Shown in pieces: positions 25,905 through 34,643 of a stretch of 64,000 nt of DNA. Position 1 is the first letter of the stretch; each line of letters starts with the position of its first letter. Both the position numbers and the translations under genes were made by a program. The stretch lies in NCBI GenBank assembly GCA_016931515.1, contig JAFGEQ010000019.1, forward strand, positions 124,001 through 188,000. Direction: 5' to 3'. The notes under the pieces were generated by a model. That model saw only the letters and a list, made by a program, of their open reading frames with translations, was not told the origin of the DNA and did not search any database. Source of the stretch: a candidate division CSSED10-310 bacterium (GTDB lineage: Bacteria > CSSED10-310).

Positions 25905-26163
25905 TTCCGAGTTGCGGTACAATCTAACAGGACTGAATCGACTGATTTCGGGCAAGCGGCATGAACTTGTTGAGCGGGTTGATGGCATGCGGTTTTATCT
26001 CGATGATGCATTCATGTACGTCTTGCAGAATCCGGAGGATCAGTCACTTGGAATGAGATTGGAAAAACTGGGTGCGGATTCAGTTGACCTGGCAGATATT
26101 GTTTTTGTTCTGATGATGGCTGGATTGATTGTACCCAAGGGAAAAGATGGTGACAACAGCTGA
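25897..26163 (+). CDS. hypothetical protein, possibly PqqD-like
   Basis: 88 residues, not recognised with confidence. The order ELVERVDGMRFYLDDAFMYV, a helix and SVDLADIVFVLMMAGLIV loosely resembles the small winged-helix PqqD-like fold, in which a short strand pair is followed by three helices. It begins at an ATG overlapping the coiled-coil gene by 8 nt and overlaps the next gene by 17 nt, so it looks like a true member of the operon. It has no signal peptide or cysteine. Confidence 0.5.
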   Translation: MNNSELRYNLTGLNRLISGKRHELVERVDGMRFYLDDAFMYVLQNPEDQSLGMRLEKLGADSVDLADIVFVLMMAGLIVPKGKDGDNS

Positions 26164-27448
26164 TTTGCACATAGGCATTCTCACGGAACGGATGACTCTG
26201 GGTTTCGGGGTCGATGTCGTGATCCATGAGCAAGCGGTCCGACTGATTCAGAGAGGTTATCGAGTCACGATTTTTCCGGGTTGGATGACGGACATGTACC
26301 TGGATCAACCTTATGCCCTGATACCTCTGACAAAAAGCAATGATGATGAGGTCAATTACCATTCTCCGGAATTTCTGAATCGATCGTTTAACATCTTGAA
26401 TCAATATAAAGTTGATGTCTGGATTATACATACTCCTCCATTTTACAGCTGGCTGGATCACCTGCCACCTCCGGTGATCATGGTTGAACATGGAACCCCA
26501 TCCGGTAAATTTTTTAATTATCGCCAAGGAAAAACCCTGGATATGGAGACTCGGAAGCGTCACCGTTCGATTTTTCGCAGCAGGCGGACCGGGGATGGTT
26601 TGGTCGCAATTTCAGAGTATATTCGGTCCGAATTACCACTGGATGTACAACGTTCTACCGTCGTCATTCATAATGGTGCGGACCACTATCCGAGAGTTTC
26701 TCCGGACCAGAGCAGGATATTTCGTGAAGAACACGGAATAACTCCCGGGGAGATTATGGTTTTATGGGTTGGTCGTCTGCAGCCGATCAGGGATCCACAG
26801 CCATATAAAGGATTGAATGAACTGCTCAAGATCAGTTCCGGTTTGATGAAGTCGAATCCCGACATCCGGTTAATTGCTGTCGGACGAGGTGAGGAGTCGG
26901 TCATCCCGTTACTGAAACAGGCCGGAGTCACACCAGTTTTAAATCTGGCCCGCGAGAAGATGGCTTCTGCCTATGCGGCGGCGGATATATTTTTAAGCAC
27001 TTCGCTGTGGGAAGGTTTTAACTTGCCCCTGGCAGAAGCCCAGTTTCAGGGAACACCGGTAGTCGCTTTGAATGTCTGCGCTCATCCCGAGGTTGTATCT
27101 CATGGTTTATCAGGACTTCTGGCGGATCGCGCTGAGGAATTGCCGAATGTTATTATCTCCCTGGCAGAAGATGGTGAATGGCGTAAGAGATTAAGTAACG
27201 GCGCCTTGGCACATAGTGCGGAATTGTCCTGGGATCGAAATGTTGACAAGCTTGAAAAGACCATACACGGTTGCTTGAAAGCATTGACATCCGGTGTGCA
27301 AATGCTGCCGATTGAAGCCTCCTTGAGAAAAAGTCCCCGATATTATTTAAACTATGCGGAGTATCTCCTGAGGCGTTTCGGATGGCGAACATTCATATAC
27401 GAATGCTTTGGTTGGATCAGACGCCGGATCCCGGGCAAAAAAACGTAA
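26147..27448 (+). CDS. glycosyltransferase family 4 protein
   Basis: 433 residues. The GT-B N-terminal domain includes GFGVDVVIHEQAVRLIQRGY and MVEHGTPSG. The C-terminal domain has VLWVGRLQPIRDPQPYKGLN, IRLIAVGRGEE and the E-x7-E nucleotide-sugar site in LWEGFNLPLAEAQFQG followed by TPVVAL. A basic C-terminal tail (RRRIPGKK) may associate with membrane. The ATG at 26147 follows AAGGGA. It is the last gene of the export operon and probably adds a sugar to the exported glycan; donor and linkage are unknown. Confidence 0.92.
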   Translation: MVTTADLHIGILTERMTLGFGVDVVIHEQAVRLIQRGYRVTIFPGWMTDMYLDQPYALIPLTKSNDDEVNYHSPEFLNRSFNILNQYKVDVWIIHTPPFYSWLDHLPPPVIMVEHGTPSGKFFNYRQGKTLDMETRKRHRSIFRSRRTGDGLVAISEYIRSELPLDVQRSTVVIHNGADHYPRVSPDQSRIFREEHGITPGEIMVLWVGRLQPIRDPQPYKGLNELLKISSGLMKSNPDIRLIAVGRGEESVIPLLKQAGVTPVLNLAREKMASAYAAADIFLSTSLWEGFNLPLAEAQFQGTPVVALNVCAHPEVVSHGLSGLLADRAEELPNVIISLAEDGEWRKRLSNGALAHSAELSWDRNVDKLEKTIHGCLKALTSGVQMLPIEASLRKSPRYYLNYAEYLLRRFGWRTFIYECFGWIRRRIPGKKT

Positions 27449-27487
27449 AAATAACATAAATCAGAAATAGTGTGCGATGGTTAGACT

Positions 27488-29128
27488 CTATGGTTGTTGC
27501 GGGAGATCTGGTTCGATCGGTGATACCCGCTCATTATACTGGTTTTCGGACGCATCATCCGGAAATTTCAGCAGAGGTTCAACCCTGTTGTTTTTGTCAA
27601 TACGTTTATAATACAGAAGATCTTTGTCACCCATGGACATGGGAACCCGCACTTCCCTGTAATTCTCGATGAATTCAGGCATTTTGAGGATGGACCATTC
27701 ATCCAGCACAGGATCACTACCCCGCTCAGTCAGATCGGCCAATTTTCGGTTTTCCTTCGAAATTGCTCCGGATAGCACAATGTAATTCGGTTGTTTGCTC
27801 AATACATATTCCGGGTCTCGCTTTAGATGCCCGGGTAATCGATGCTTCAGATCGGCTGGAATCGGCTGCCTGGCGATATGAGTATCGCAAAGTCCTCGCA
27901 TATCGATAGTTCGAAGACCTGAATAATAGGGCACTTTGCCGGCTGGCACGACTGCCAGAAGGTCATAGGGGGATGCTGTTTCCCGGAGGTGAAGCCCTAA
28001 TTCTTTTAAAACATCTACAGGAGGATCGTCATTGAGGATTGTCTGAGCGAGCAGAGAATGCCTCATAAAAGGTGCTTGAGAGTTAATTCCGCTGTAGAGG
28101 AAATATATGCAAATCAGAAGGAGCAGAACGAGTAAAAATCGGGGGCTCACATCTTTCGATTTAACTACGAATACTGATGCCCCCATGATCAGAAAGGGAA
28201 GAATCGGAAGGAACAGACGATTGGCGGGCATCCAGTCGCCGCCCACCCAGACAACGTAAGCCATATAGACAGTTGAGGTGATCAGGATCGTCCATAAGCC
28301 TTCAACCTTGGGACGAATAAAAAGAGCCAGGAAGGTCAGTATTACGAGAATGATGCCGCCCTGGATGAGAAAGTCTTTAAGATATTCCAGTCCGGATTGG
28401 TACAGTTGGTGGCTCGCGGTTGTTTTTGCATAAAAAGTATTGGGTACCCAGTGACCATAATATGATTTTCTCCAAATCGCATGTAACACCGGCGGAAGCA
28501 GAAAGATGATCAGTCTTATGAAGAATGAAAGCATTCTCATACCCCAGTCCCGTGCTTCAATAAAACTCAATACGATGATCAATCCTCCGAGAAGCAGACC
28601 TTCGGGTCTGGTCAAAGCAGCAAATGCGAATGTCAATCCCGACAGTATTCCTATCCATTCACGGCGCTCTTCCACCGAGATGAATACGGTTCCCGTCACC
28701 AGAAGGAATGTAAAAAAAGCTGTTTCCATCCCGGTTGTCGACCATAGGGCCAGTGCGGGAAAGGAAGCCATCATCAGAATTGGCGTTGCCACACTGAAGT
28801 GCGATGTGAATTCTCTCTGGCGGTAGGCCCAGACTCCCATTAAAAGCAACAGTGCAACCGAGAAAAACGTGCTAAGGAATGCCGCACTCTCCGGCATCGG
28901 CATTTTTACAAATGCAAAGCAAGCTATGAGGATGGTCCAGAGGAAATTTGTATACCCCTCGACAGGAGCTTGATCGACGTTATAGACAAGCCCATGGCCG
29001 GAGGCGAGATTGCCGGCGAAACGAAAACTGATGAACGCATCGTCGGTAGAGTATCCGTTGAAGCAGAGCACCAAGAGAAAAAAAACGAACACAGCAATCA
29101 GAATGCCGAACCGGTTGAGTTTATCCAT
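27488..29128 (-). CDS. GT-C fold membrane glycosyltransferase
   Basis: 546 residues with about ten hydrophobic helices in the first 370, then a soluble C-terminal domain. Near the N-terminus an acidic pair in YSTDDAFISFRFAGNLASGH and LVYNVDQAPVEGYTNFLWT is the family pattern of GT-C enzymes using polyprenyl-phosphate sugars, with DD as the likely catalytic residues in the first periplasmic loop. Further motifs are ALTRPEGLLLG and WVGGDWMPANRLFLP. AAGGAG lies 8 nt before the ATG. It is 34 nt downstream of the serine-rich protein gene on the same strand. The glycan acceptor is unknown. Confidence 0.87.
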   Translation of the reverse strand: MDKLNRFGILIAVFVFFLLVLCFNGYSTDDAFISFRFAGNLASGHGLVYNVDQAPVEGYTNFLWTILIACFAFVKMPMPESAAFLSTFFSVALLLLMGVWAYRQREFTSHFSVATPILMMASFPALALWSTTGMETAFFTFLLVTGTVFISVEERREWIGILSGLTFAFAALTRPEGLLLGGLIIVLSFIEARDWGMRMLSFFIRLIIFLLPPVLHAIWRKSYYGHWVPNTFYAKTTASHQLYQSGLEYLKDFLIQGGIILVILTFLALFIRPKVEGLWTILITSTVYMAYVVWVGGDWMPANRLFLPILPFLIMGASVFVVKSKDVSPRFLLVLLLLICIYFLYSGINSQAPFMRHSLLAQTILNDDPPVDVLKELGLHLRETASPYDLLAVVPAGKVPYYSGLRTIDMRGLCDTHIARQPIPADLKHRLPGHLKRDPEYVLSKQPNYIVLSGAISKENRKLADLTERGSDPVLDEWSILKMPEFIENYREVRVPMSMGDKDLLYYKRIDKNNRVEPLLKFPDDASENQYNERVSPIEPDLPQQP

Positions 29129-29162
29129 TTTGTAATACTCCTTGACTCAGTGCTTCAGACTG

Positions 29163-29786
29163 TTACTTGCCTCCAAACAAAGCGTTGAAAAAATTGTTCG
29201 CGGAGTCTGAAGACGATGATGAACTCGTGCTGCTGGATGTTCTGCCTGAGCTTCCGGAAACACTACTGGACGTTGAACTCGAACCGGTGCTTCCGCTTGA
29301 CTTGGATGATGTATAACTGCTTCTGCCGGATGGTGAGGAACCGGAACTGCCGGCACGAGAATATCCGCTGTTGCCGGAAGCGCCGACGATTGTTTTATTT
29401 ACCTTAAAAAGTACCGGAATACCTCCATCGTCCTCAGCATTATTACCCACCGTTTTTTCCGGTACGAACAACAGTCGCGCATTCTCCGGAACATCGTCCA
29501 GACGGTTATCGAAAGCCACAACCCGCTGTATCCGCTCCAGGGGAAATGTAGCGCTCAACCCCGATTTGTCACTCTTGAAGAAAACCGTTTCCTTCTCGAG
29601 GTCGATTGCGTATTCGGCGACGCGTAACGTCATTCCGTTTGCCATGACCAGAGCGAATCCTGTTTGTTCAGGCAGTAGAACCCTTGCGCCAACATCAGGT
29701 TCTGCCACTTTCTCCACGCCGAAGGCTGTCAACGGACCGACAGTCAGACATATTACCGATAAGAAAAGATTAACAAAGCGACCCAT
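29163..29786 (-). CDS. exported protein with serine-rich low-complexity tail
   Basis: 207 residues from the ATG at 29786, with GGGAGG 6 nt upstream. A signal peptide (FVNLFLSVICLTVGPLTAFG) leads to a small beta-rich region of about 100 residues (FALVMANGMTLRVAEYAIDL; VFFKSDKSGLSATFPLERIQ). From about residue 130 the chain is mainly Ser/Gly/Thr (SSYTSSKSSGSTGSSSTSSS and similar) and ends NNFFNALFGGK. No family was recognised. The Ser/Thr tail would suit dense O-glycosylation, and the next gene is a GT-C glycosyltransferase, so it may be that enzyme's substrate; this is inference. Confidence 0.7.
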   Translation of the reverse strand: MGRFVNLFLSVICLTVGPLTAFGVEKVAEPDVGARVLLPEQTGFALVMANGMTLRVAEYAIDLEKETVFFKSDKSGLSATFPLERIQRVVAFDNRLDDVPENARLLFVPEKTVGNNAEDDGGIPVLFKVNKTIVGASGNSGYSRAGSSGSSPSGRSSYTSSKSSGSTGSSSTSSSVSGSSGRTSSSTSSSSSSDSANNFFNALFGGK

Positions 29787-29805
29787 ATTTTGCCTCCCTG
29801 CAATT

Positions 29806-29834
29806 AAAATATCCCTATTTTGCCGTAGGGTCAA
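29806..29834 (-). promoter_or_regulatory. predicted promoter for the serine-rich protein/GT-C pair
   Basis: Minus strand TTGACC (29829-29834), 17 nt, TATTTT (29806-29811). The -35 element overlaps a small palindrome, AGGGTC-aata-GACCCT (29827-29842), which could be an operator. Confidence 0.5.
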
Positions 29835-29941
29835 TAGACCCTCATTATTAAAGCGCCGGCGTTGTTGAGATTGCTTTTCACTTATCAGATATGGTAAAGG
29901 CTAAATGGTTGAACGAATGGAAAACAAATGGAGGTTTCCAT

Positions 29942-30172
29942 ATGAACGAAGCATTGAAAACAAAAGTTGAAAACGCTCTCGGGAAAATCCGGCCGTATTT
30001 ACAGGCTGATGGCGGTGATGTGCAACTGATTGACATCGTCGACGGAATCGTCCAGGTCAGGTTGCGTGGCGCTTGCGCCGGCTGCCCGGGCGCAACGATG
30101 ACACTGAAGATGGGTGTCGAGCGGACCTTGAAGGAACAAGTCCCCGAAATCAAGGGTGTTGAGGCAGTGTGA
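29942..30172 (+). CDS. nfu: NFU-type iron-sulfur scaffold protein
   Basis: 76 residues, a stand-alone NifU C-terminal domain. IRPYLQADGGDVQLIDI and the cluster site GACAGCPGATMTLKMG (C45, C48) are diagnostic. It carries or transfers Fe-S clusters in the cytoplasm; many [4Fe-4S] proteins occur in the window (DUF362, KorD). GGAGG is 7 nt upstream of the ATG at 29942. The frame extends upstream to 29891, but without homology. Confidence 0.93.
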   Translation: MNEALKTKVENALGKIRPYLQADGGDVQLIDIVDGIVQVRLRGACAGCPGATMTLKMGVERTLKEQVPEIKGVEAV

Positions 30173-30205
30173 ATCACTCTCTGTCGTACAGCTGAAACCG
30201 GCACA

Positions 30206-30709
30206 ATGAGAAAACGTTTGAAGCGGATCTTCGGATCCGCTTTTATTGTGATTTTTCCGCTATTGGCCGCCTGCTGTCTACAGGAAATACCAACCGAATC
30301 CCCACAAATTTCTTCCGGGCCCCCACCCGATCTGCGTGCGTCTGATTCATCTCCGGACAGCTTCATCGGCTCTCGTCCATGCCGTCAATGTCATGCCGGG
30401 ATATATCGGAGTTGGGAAAGATCTCCTCACTCGCATGGGTTGTCGGAATCGGCCCGTTCAACACCGCCACACAAAGGCAGTTGCGATCGATGTCATACGA
30501 CGGGCGGTATTGAGGAGGGAGTCGGATGCGAAGCGTGTCACGGGCCGCGGTCGGCGCACATCGGAACCCGGAGTGGGAGACAGTCGGTTGACTGCGGTTT
30601 ATGTGAGATTCAAAAGCAATGTATCCAATGTCACAACCGGTCCATCGATCCCGGATTCGATGCCGGTGATGACTGGAGTAGGATCGATCATGGACGGAAC
30701 AAACAATAA
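30206..30709 (+). CDS. tetraheme cytochrome c lipoprotein
   Basis: 167 residues. A basic n-region and hydrophobic stretch lead to a lipobox LLAAC (C23). Four CXXCH heme sites follow: CRQCH (59-63), CDRCH (93-97), CEACH (108-112) and CIQCH (139-143). An extra C130/C133 pair lies before the last. CRQCHAGIYRSWERSPHSHG is typical of cytochrome c554-like modules. It is predicted to be a periplasm-facing or outer-membrane lipoprotein for electron transfer. The ATG has no good ribosome-binding site, and a terminator-like hairpin lies within codons 6-13. The 3' end overlaps lnt by 20 nt. Confidence 0.8.
   Translation: MRKRLKRIFGSAFIVIFPLLAACCLQEIPTESPQISSGPPPDLRASDSSPDSFIGSRPCRQCHAGIYRSWERSPHSHGLSESARSTPPHKGSCDRCHTTGGIEEGVGCEACHGPRSAHIGTRSGRQSVDCGLCEIQKQCIQCHNRSIDPGFDAGDDWSRIDHGRNKQ
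30221..30247 (+). terminator. UUCG-loop intrinsic terminator/attenuator overlapping the cytochrome start
   Basis: AAGCGGATC (30221-30229), tetraloop TTCG, GATCCGCTT (30234-30242), a 9-bp perfect stem followed by TTATT. It lies 48 nt after the nfu stop but inside the cytochrome signal-peptide codons. It probably ends most nfu transcripts and limits read-through into the cytochrome/lnt/prfB genes. Confidence 0.7.
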
Positions 30710-32255
30710 AATCGACAATCCGCTGATTATCTGCTTGATGCTTGTATCTGGAGCGGTTGCACAGGCCTTGGCTTTCCCAAAATGGAATTTGGCATTTCTG
30801 GCCTGGATATCTCTGGTGCCGCTGATGGCAGGCGTGATTGTATGGATGCCGAAAAGACCGTTTTTTCAAGGATGGTTATTTGGATCAGTGTCGAGTGCGA
30901 TCAGCTTTGCATGGGTGATGCATTCGATGACTGTCTATGGCGGGTTGTCATGGGCACTGTCTGGTTTGGCACTCGCATTGATGGCGTCTTTCCTGGGCTT
31001 GTTTCCCGCAGCGGCTGTCTGGATCGCCGAGTCCCTCTATCGCAGCGTTCGGAATAGAATTCCCCGGTCAATCCTGTGGCCGGCATCCTGGGTAACGATG
31101 GAATACATTCGGGCTCATCTTCCCTTCGGTCTTGCTTTTCCGTGGAATAGCCTGGGACAGACGCAGCATGATGTACCTTTCATACTTCAGAATGCAGATT
31201 GGGGTAGTTTTTATGGAATCTCGTTTATGATTGTTCTCGTTAACTGCGGAATTTACGAGATTCTGTCCGGAACAGATCGCTGGAAGCGCACAGGGTTTAT
31301 GGCGATGATGGCGATACTTGCCGCTACTGGGTATGGAGCCGGACGGTGGTATGAAGACGAATCGGGAAAACCATTTCGGATCGGCATCGTACAGGGGAAT
31401 GTGGATCTTAAAGAAAAATGGGAACCTCAATCTCGCTATTCAACACTTATCAACCATCTTGAATTGAGCCGGAGTCTCGTCAGGCAGCACCCCGGTCTGA
31501 TCCTCTGGTCTGAATCATCAATTTCGTTTTTATACCGATATGCATGGCGGTATGATGATACTCGGGGCGGTGTAATGGGCTCTCATATCTCGGACTGGAT
31601 GAGTGAATCCCGCATTCCGTTGTTAACGGGCACACTGGACAGGATTGAGGATAAGATCTATAACGCTGTAGTACTTGTGCTTCCCGATGGACGACATGAC
31701 TATTTTTATAAGCAGCAGTTGGTGCCGTTCGGGGAGTATGTACCGATAAAAAAACTGTTCTTTTTCGTCAATCGTCTGGTTGAGGAGCAGATTGGGGAAT
31801 TTGAGCCGGGAACATCGACTGAACCTTTGTTGTTACCCGGGGGACCCAGCTTGGCGATTACAATCTGCTATGAGAACATCTTTCCGAATCTTGTACGAAA
31901 GCGTGTAATGGCAGGGGCTGAGTTGATTTGTAATGTCACGAATGATGCATGGTTTGGGAAGACCAGTGCCGCTTACCAGCACTTTTCGGCTGCCAGATTC
32001 AGGGCGGTTGAAAACCGAAGACCGGTTCTACGATGTGCCAATACCGGTATTTCCGGGGCAGTAGACGGAAAAGGGCGAGTTCTGGCGGAATCCGGATTGT
32101 TCGAACCGGATGCATTCACAGTGGATGTCATCCCATCACATCGCACAACTGTGTATATGCGATTGGGCGACTGGTTCGCACTTGGATGTTTATTTATGAT
32201 AAGTGTGCTATATGTGCCGCGTCTTTGGGGGATAATCTTTCGACGAAAAAAATGA
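30690..32255 (+). CDS. lnt: apolipoprotein N-acyltransferase
   Basis: 521 residues from the ATG at 30690, with AGGA 6 nt upstream and 20 nt of overlap with the cytochrome gene. About six membrane helices precede a nitrilase-type periplasmic domain (from about 228). The catalytic triad is visible: E275 in LILWSESSI, K341 in DYFYKQQLVPFGEY and C393 in AITICYENIF. It adds the third acyl chain to lipoproteins in the inner membrane, a step needed for Lol sorting; lolC and lolD follow. The stop overlaps an ATG at the start of the prfB region. Confidence 0.96.
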   Translation: MDGTNNKIDNPLIICLMLVSGAVAQALAFPKWNLAFLAWISLVPLMAGVIVWMPKRPFFQGWLFGSVSSAISFAWVMHSMTVYGGLSWALSGLALALMASFLGLFPAAAVWIAESLYRSVRNRIPRSILWPASWVTMEYIRAHLPFGLAFPWNSLGQTQHDVPFILQNADWGSFYGISFMIVLVNCGIYEILSGTDRWKRTGFMAMMAILAATGYGAGRWYEDESGKPFRIGIVQGNVDLKEKWEPQSRYSTLINHLELSRSLVRQHPGLILWSESSISFLYRYAWRYDDTRGGVMGSHISDWMSESRIPLLTGTLDRIEDKIYNAVVLVLPDGRHDYFYKQQLVPFGEYVPIKKLFFFVNRLVEEQIGEFEPGTSTEPLLLPGGPSLAITICYENIFPNLVRKRVMAGAELICNVTNDAWFGKTSAAYQHFSAARFRAVENRRPVLRCANTGISGAVDGKGRVLAESGLFEPDAFTVDVIPSHRTTVYMRLGDWFALGCLFMISVLYVPRLWGIIFRRKK

Positions 32256-32266
32256 TGGAGGATAGC

Positions 32267-33368
32267 ATGTCAGAGGATAGAATGACTGGAATCAGGAAGA
32301 GAGCGATACAAATCAGGGAACGGTTGTCCACAATCGGGAGGCGTCTTTGACGTCGCTTCAAAAGGGAAAGAACTGGAGGCGTTGGACAAGAGGATAAATG
32401 ATCCGGGTTTTTGGGATGACCCCAATCAGGCTCGGTTGATCACAAAAAAGCGGTCGGATTTGGATAAAATTATAGAAATATATCAGCGATTCGATCGCGA
32501 GTTGAATGATATTCTGGAATTGGTGGAGCTATCTGAAGATGATCAGGACATGTTGGATGACATGGAAAAATCCCTTGATAAAACCGAAGAATCGTTTGAG
32601 AAATATGAGTTTGAGACCATGCTGGGAGGTCAGTACGATCGTTCAAATGCGCTCATGATGGTTCATTCAGGCGCAGGTGGTACGGAATCCCAGGATTGGA
32701 CTCAGATGCTGTTTCGAATGTACAAGCGATGGGCGGAGCGACGTAACTTCAAGTTTGAGTTGCTTGATATCCTACCGGGAGATGAAGCAGGGATAAAAAG
32801 TGTTACTTTTCAAATCAGCGGTGATTATGCCTATGGATACTGCAGGGCGGAAGGGGGCGTGCATCGGTTGGTCCGGATTTCACCTTTTGACGCAAATTCC
32901 CGTCGGCATACATCGTTTGCTTCTGTTTTTGTTTATCCTGAAATAGATGACGATATCGAAGTGGAAATTAATCCTTCTGATTTGAAAATTGATGTTTACA
33001 GATCCAGCGGACCCGGGGGGCAGGGAGTTAATACGACCGATTCCGCGGTACGAATTACCCATCTACCGTCAGGCATTGTCATCACTTGTCAAAACGAACG
33101 CTCCCAACTTCGTAATCGCGAGATTGCCATGCGGATTTTAAAGGCTCGACTGGTTGATATAGCAATGGAAGAGAAGGAAGAGGAACGACGCAAGGTGGAG
33201 TCGGAAAAGAAGGATATTGCCTGGGGAAGTCAGATCAGATCTTATGTGCTTCACCCCTACCAGATGATCAAGGATCACCGGACGGAGATGGAGACTGGCA
33301 AAGTTGAGGAATTTCTGGATGGAAACATCGATTCTTTCATGGAAGCATTTTTACGATCTCAATCGTAA
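32267..33368 (+). CDS. prfB: peptide chain release factor 2 (programmed +1 frameshift)
   Basis: Two overlapping frames make one protein. Frame one runs from the ATG at 32267 (GGAGG 5 nt upstream) through 27 codons to an in-frame UGA at 32348-32350. After a +1 shift on CUU, reading continues from 32349 (GAC) to 33368, giving 366 residues. The joined protein places SPF at 205-207 and GGQ at 250-252, the same numbers as E. coli RF2. SPF recognises UGA/UAA and GGQ triggers peptide release. The earlier ATGs at 32252 and 32255 overlap the lnt stop and fit the ribosome-binding site less well. Confidence 0.95.
32336..32351 (+). promoter_or_regulatory. prfB +1 programmed frameshift site
   Basis: GGGAGG (32336-32341), CGT, CTT (32345-32347), TGA, C. 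An internal Shine-Dalgarno sequence lies three bases before the slippery CUU and the UGA stop is followed by C, the canonical RF2 autoregulation site: low RF2 lets the ribosome shift at the slow UGA codon. Confidence 0.95.
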
Positions 33369-33371
33369 GCG

Positions 33372-34643
33372 GTGAATGTGATCAAGCTGGGTTACGAACA
33401 TTTCATCGGGTTGCGCTACCTGCGTGCACGACGCAAGCAGGCAATGATATCCGTTGTCACATCGATTTCAATCGGCGGAGTCGCATTAGGCGTGGCGGCT
33501 CTGATCATCGTTCTGGCTGTCATGACCGGATTAGCCAACGATATGAGGGAAAAAATACTCGGGACTAATGCGCATGTGGTAATGGTTCCCAACGACTACG
33601 ATGACAGGATGGAGGATTACGAGGACATACAGGCCTATCTGACGACTCAGCCCGAAGTGACGGAATCGGAAGTTTTCATCTATGCCAAGGGCATGATCCG
33701 ACATGGTAACCGGGGAGACGGTATCATTATCAAAGGGATGGATATGACGGGTGCCGGTCCTGTTGAACTGAAAGACACAATTATTCGCGGCAGTCTGGAG
33801 CGACTCCTCCAGGAACCGCAGCCTCCGGCTCCCGGTGAAGTGCCTATACCCCGGGATGGCGTTGTACTCGGTATCGAACTGGCAAGACATCTGGGCGCTC
33901 AATTGAATGAGAATGTGACGATTCTGTCGACCGAAATGACACTGACACCGACCGGAATGGTCCCGCGAGCAAGAGCGTTCAGAGTTGCTGCGCTTTTCGA
34001 AACGGGAATGTATGAATACGATCGCACGATGATTTACATGACACTCGACACTGCCAGGAGACTTCTTGGAATGCCGAAAGGTGTCAATGGTGTGGAGATC
34101 AGGGTCTTAAACATATTCCAGTCCGAGGCGATTGTCCGAAATTTGCAGAACCGGTATGGACTGAGATTCTGGGTTCGGGACTGGAAGGAGATGAACCGCG
34201 CATTTTTTGCTGCGCTGAAGCTCGAAAAAATGGCCATGTTCATTATATTGATCTTGATAGTGTTCGTAGCATCTTTCAATATTATCAGTTCGTTAACGAT
34301 GATGGTCATGGAGAAGAGCAAAGATATTGGTATCTTGAAGGCAATGGGAGCGACCAACGACGGCATACGGCGCATTTTTATGACTCAGGGAGTTGTGATC
34401 GGATCGATTGGAACAATTGTTGGTTGTATTGTTGGATGCAGCATAAGCTGGATTGCTGATACGTACCGGCTTATACGCCTTGAAGGCGAAGTATACTACG
34501 TCAATTATTTACCTTTCGAGATCAGAATTCCGGATGTGTTGCTCGTGTGTCTGGCATCGATGCTTATCTGTATCCTGGCGACAGTTTACCCAGCCAGGCA
34601 GGCGGCTTGTCTGGATCCGGTCGAGGCGATACGTTATGAGTGA
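33372..34643 (+). CDS. lolC: lipoprotein-releasing ABC transporter permease (LolC/LolE family)
   Basis: 423 residues starting at a GTG (VNVIKLGYEHFIGLRYLRAR), 3 nt after the prfB stop. It has one N-terminal helix, a large periplasmic MacB-like domain (about 50-270) and three C-terminal helices with the FtsX-type signature VMEKSKDIGILKAMGATN. It extracts mature lipoproteins from the inner membrane for transfer to LolA. Only one permease is present, suggesting a homodimer (LolF-like) or a second gene elsewhere. It overlaps lolD by 8 nt. Confidence 0.93.
   Translation: MNVIKLGYEHFIGLRYLRARRKQAMISVVTSISIGGVALGVAALIIVLAVMTGLANDMREKILGTNAHVVMVPNDYDDRMEDYEDIQAYLTTQPEVTESEVFIYAKGMIRHGNRGDGIIIKGMDMTGAGPVELKDTIIRGSLERLLQEPQPPAPGEVPIPRDGVVLGIELARHLGAQLNENVTILSTEMTLTPTGMVPRARAFRVAALFETGMYEYDRTMIYMTLDTARRLLGMPKGVNGVEIRVLNIFQSEAIVRNLQNRYGLRFWVRDWKEMNRAFFAALKLEKMAMFIILILIVFVASFNIISSLTMMVMEKSKDIGILKAMGATNDGIRRIFMTQGVVIGSIGTIVGCIVGCSISWIADTYRLIRLEGEVYYVNYLPFEIRIPDVLLVCLASMLICILATVYPARQAACLDPVEAIRYE

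Noticed and set aside
30336-30689. 118-codon N-terminal extension of Lnt
   Set aside because: Overlaps the tetraheme cytochrome, whose CXXCH motifs are in another frame; the Lnt membrane domain begins at 30690.
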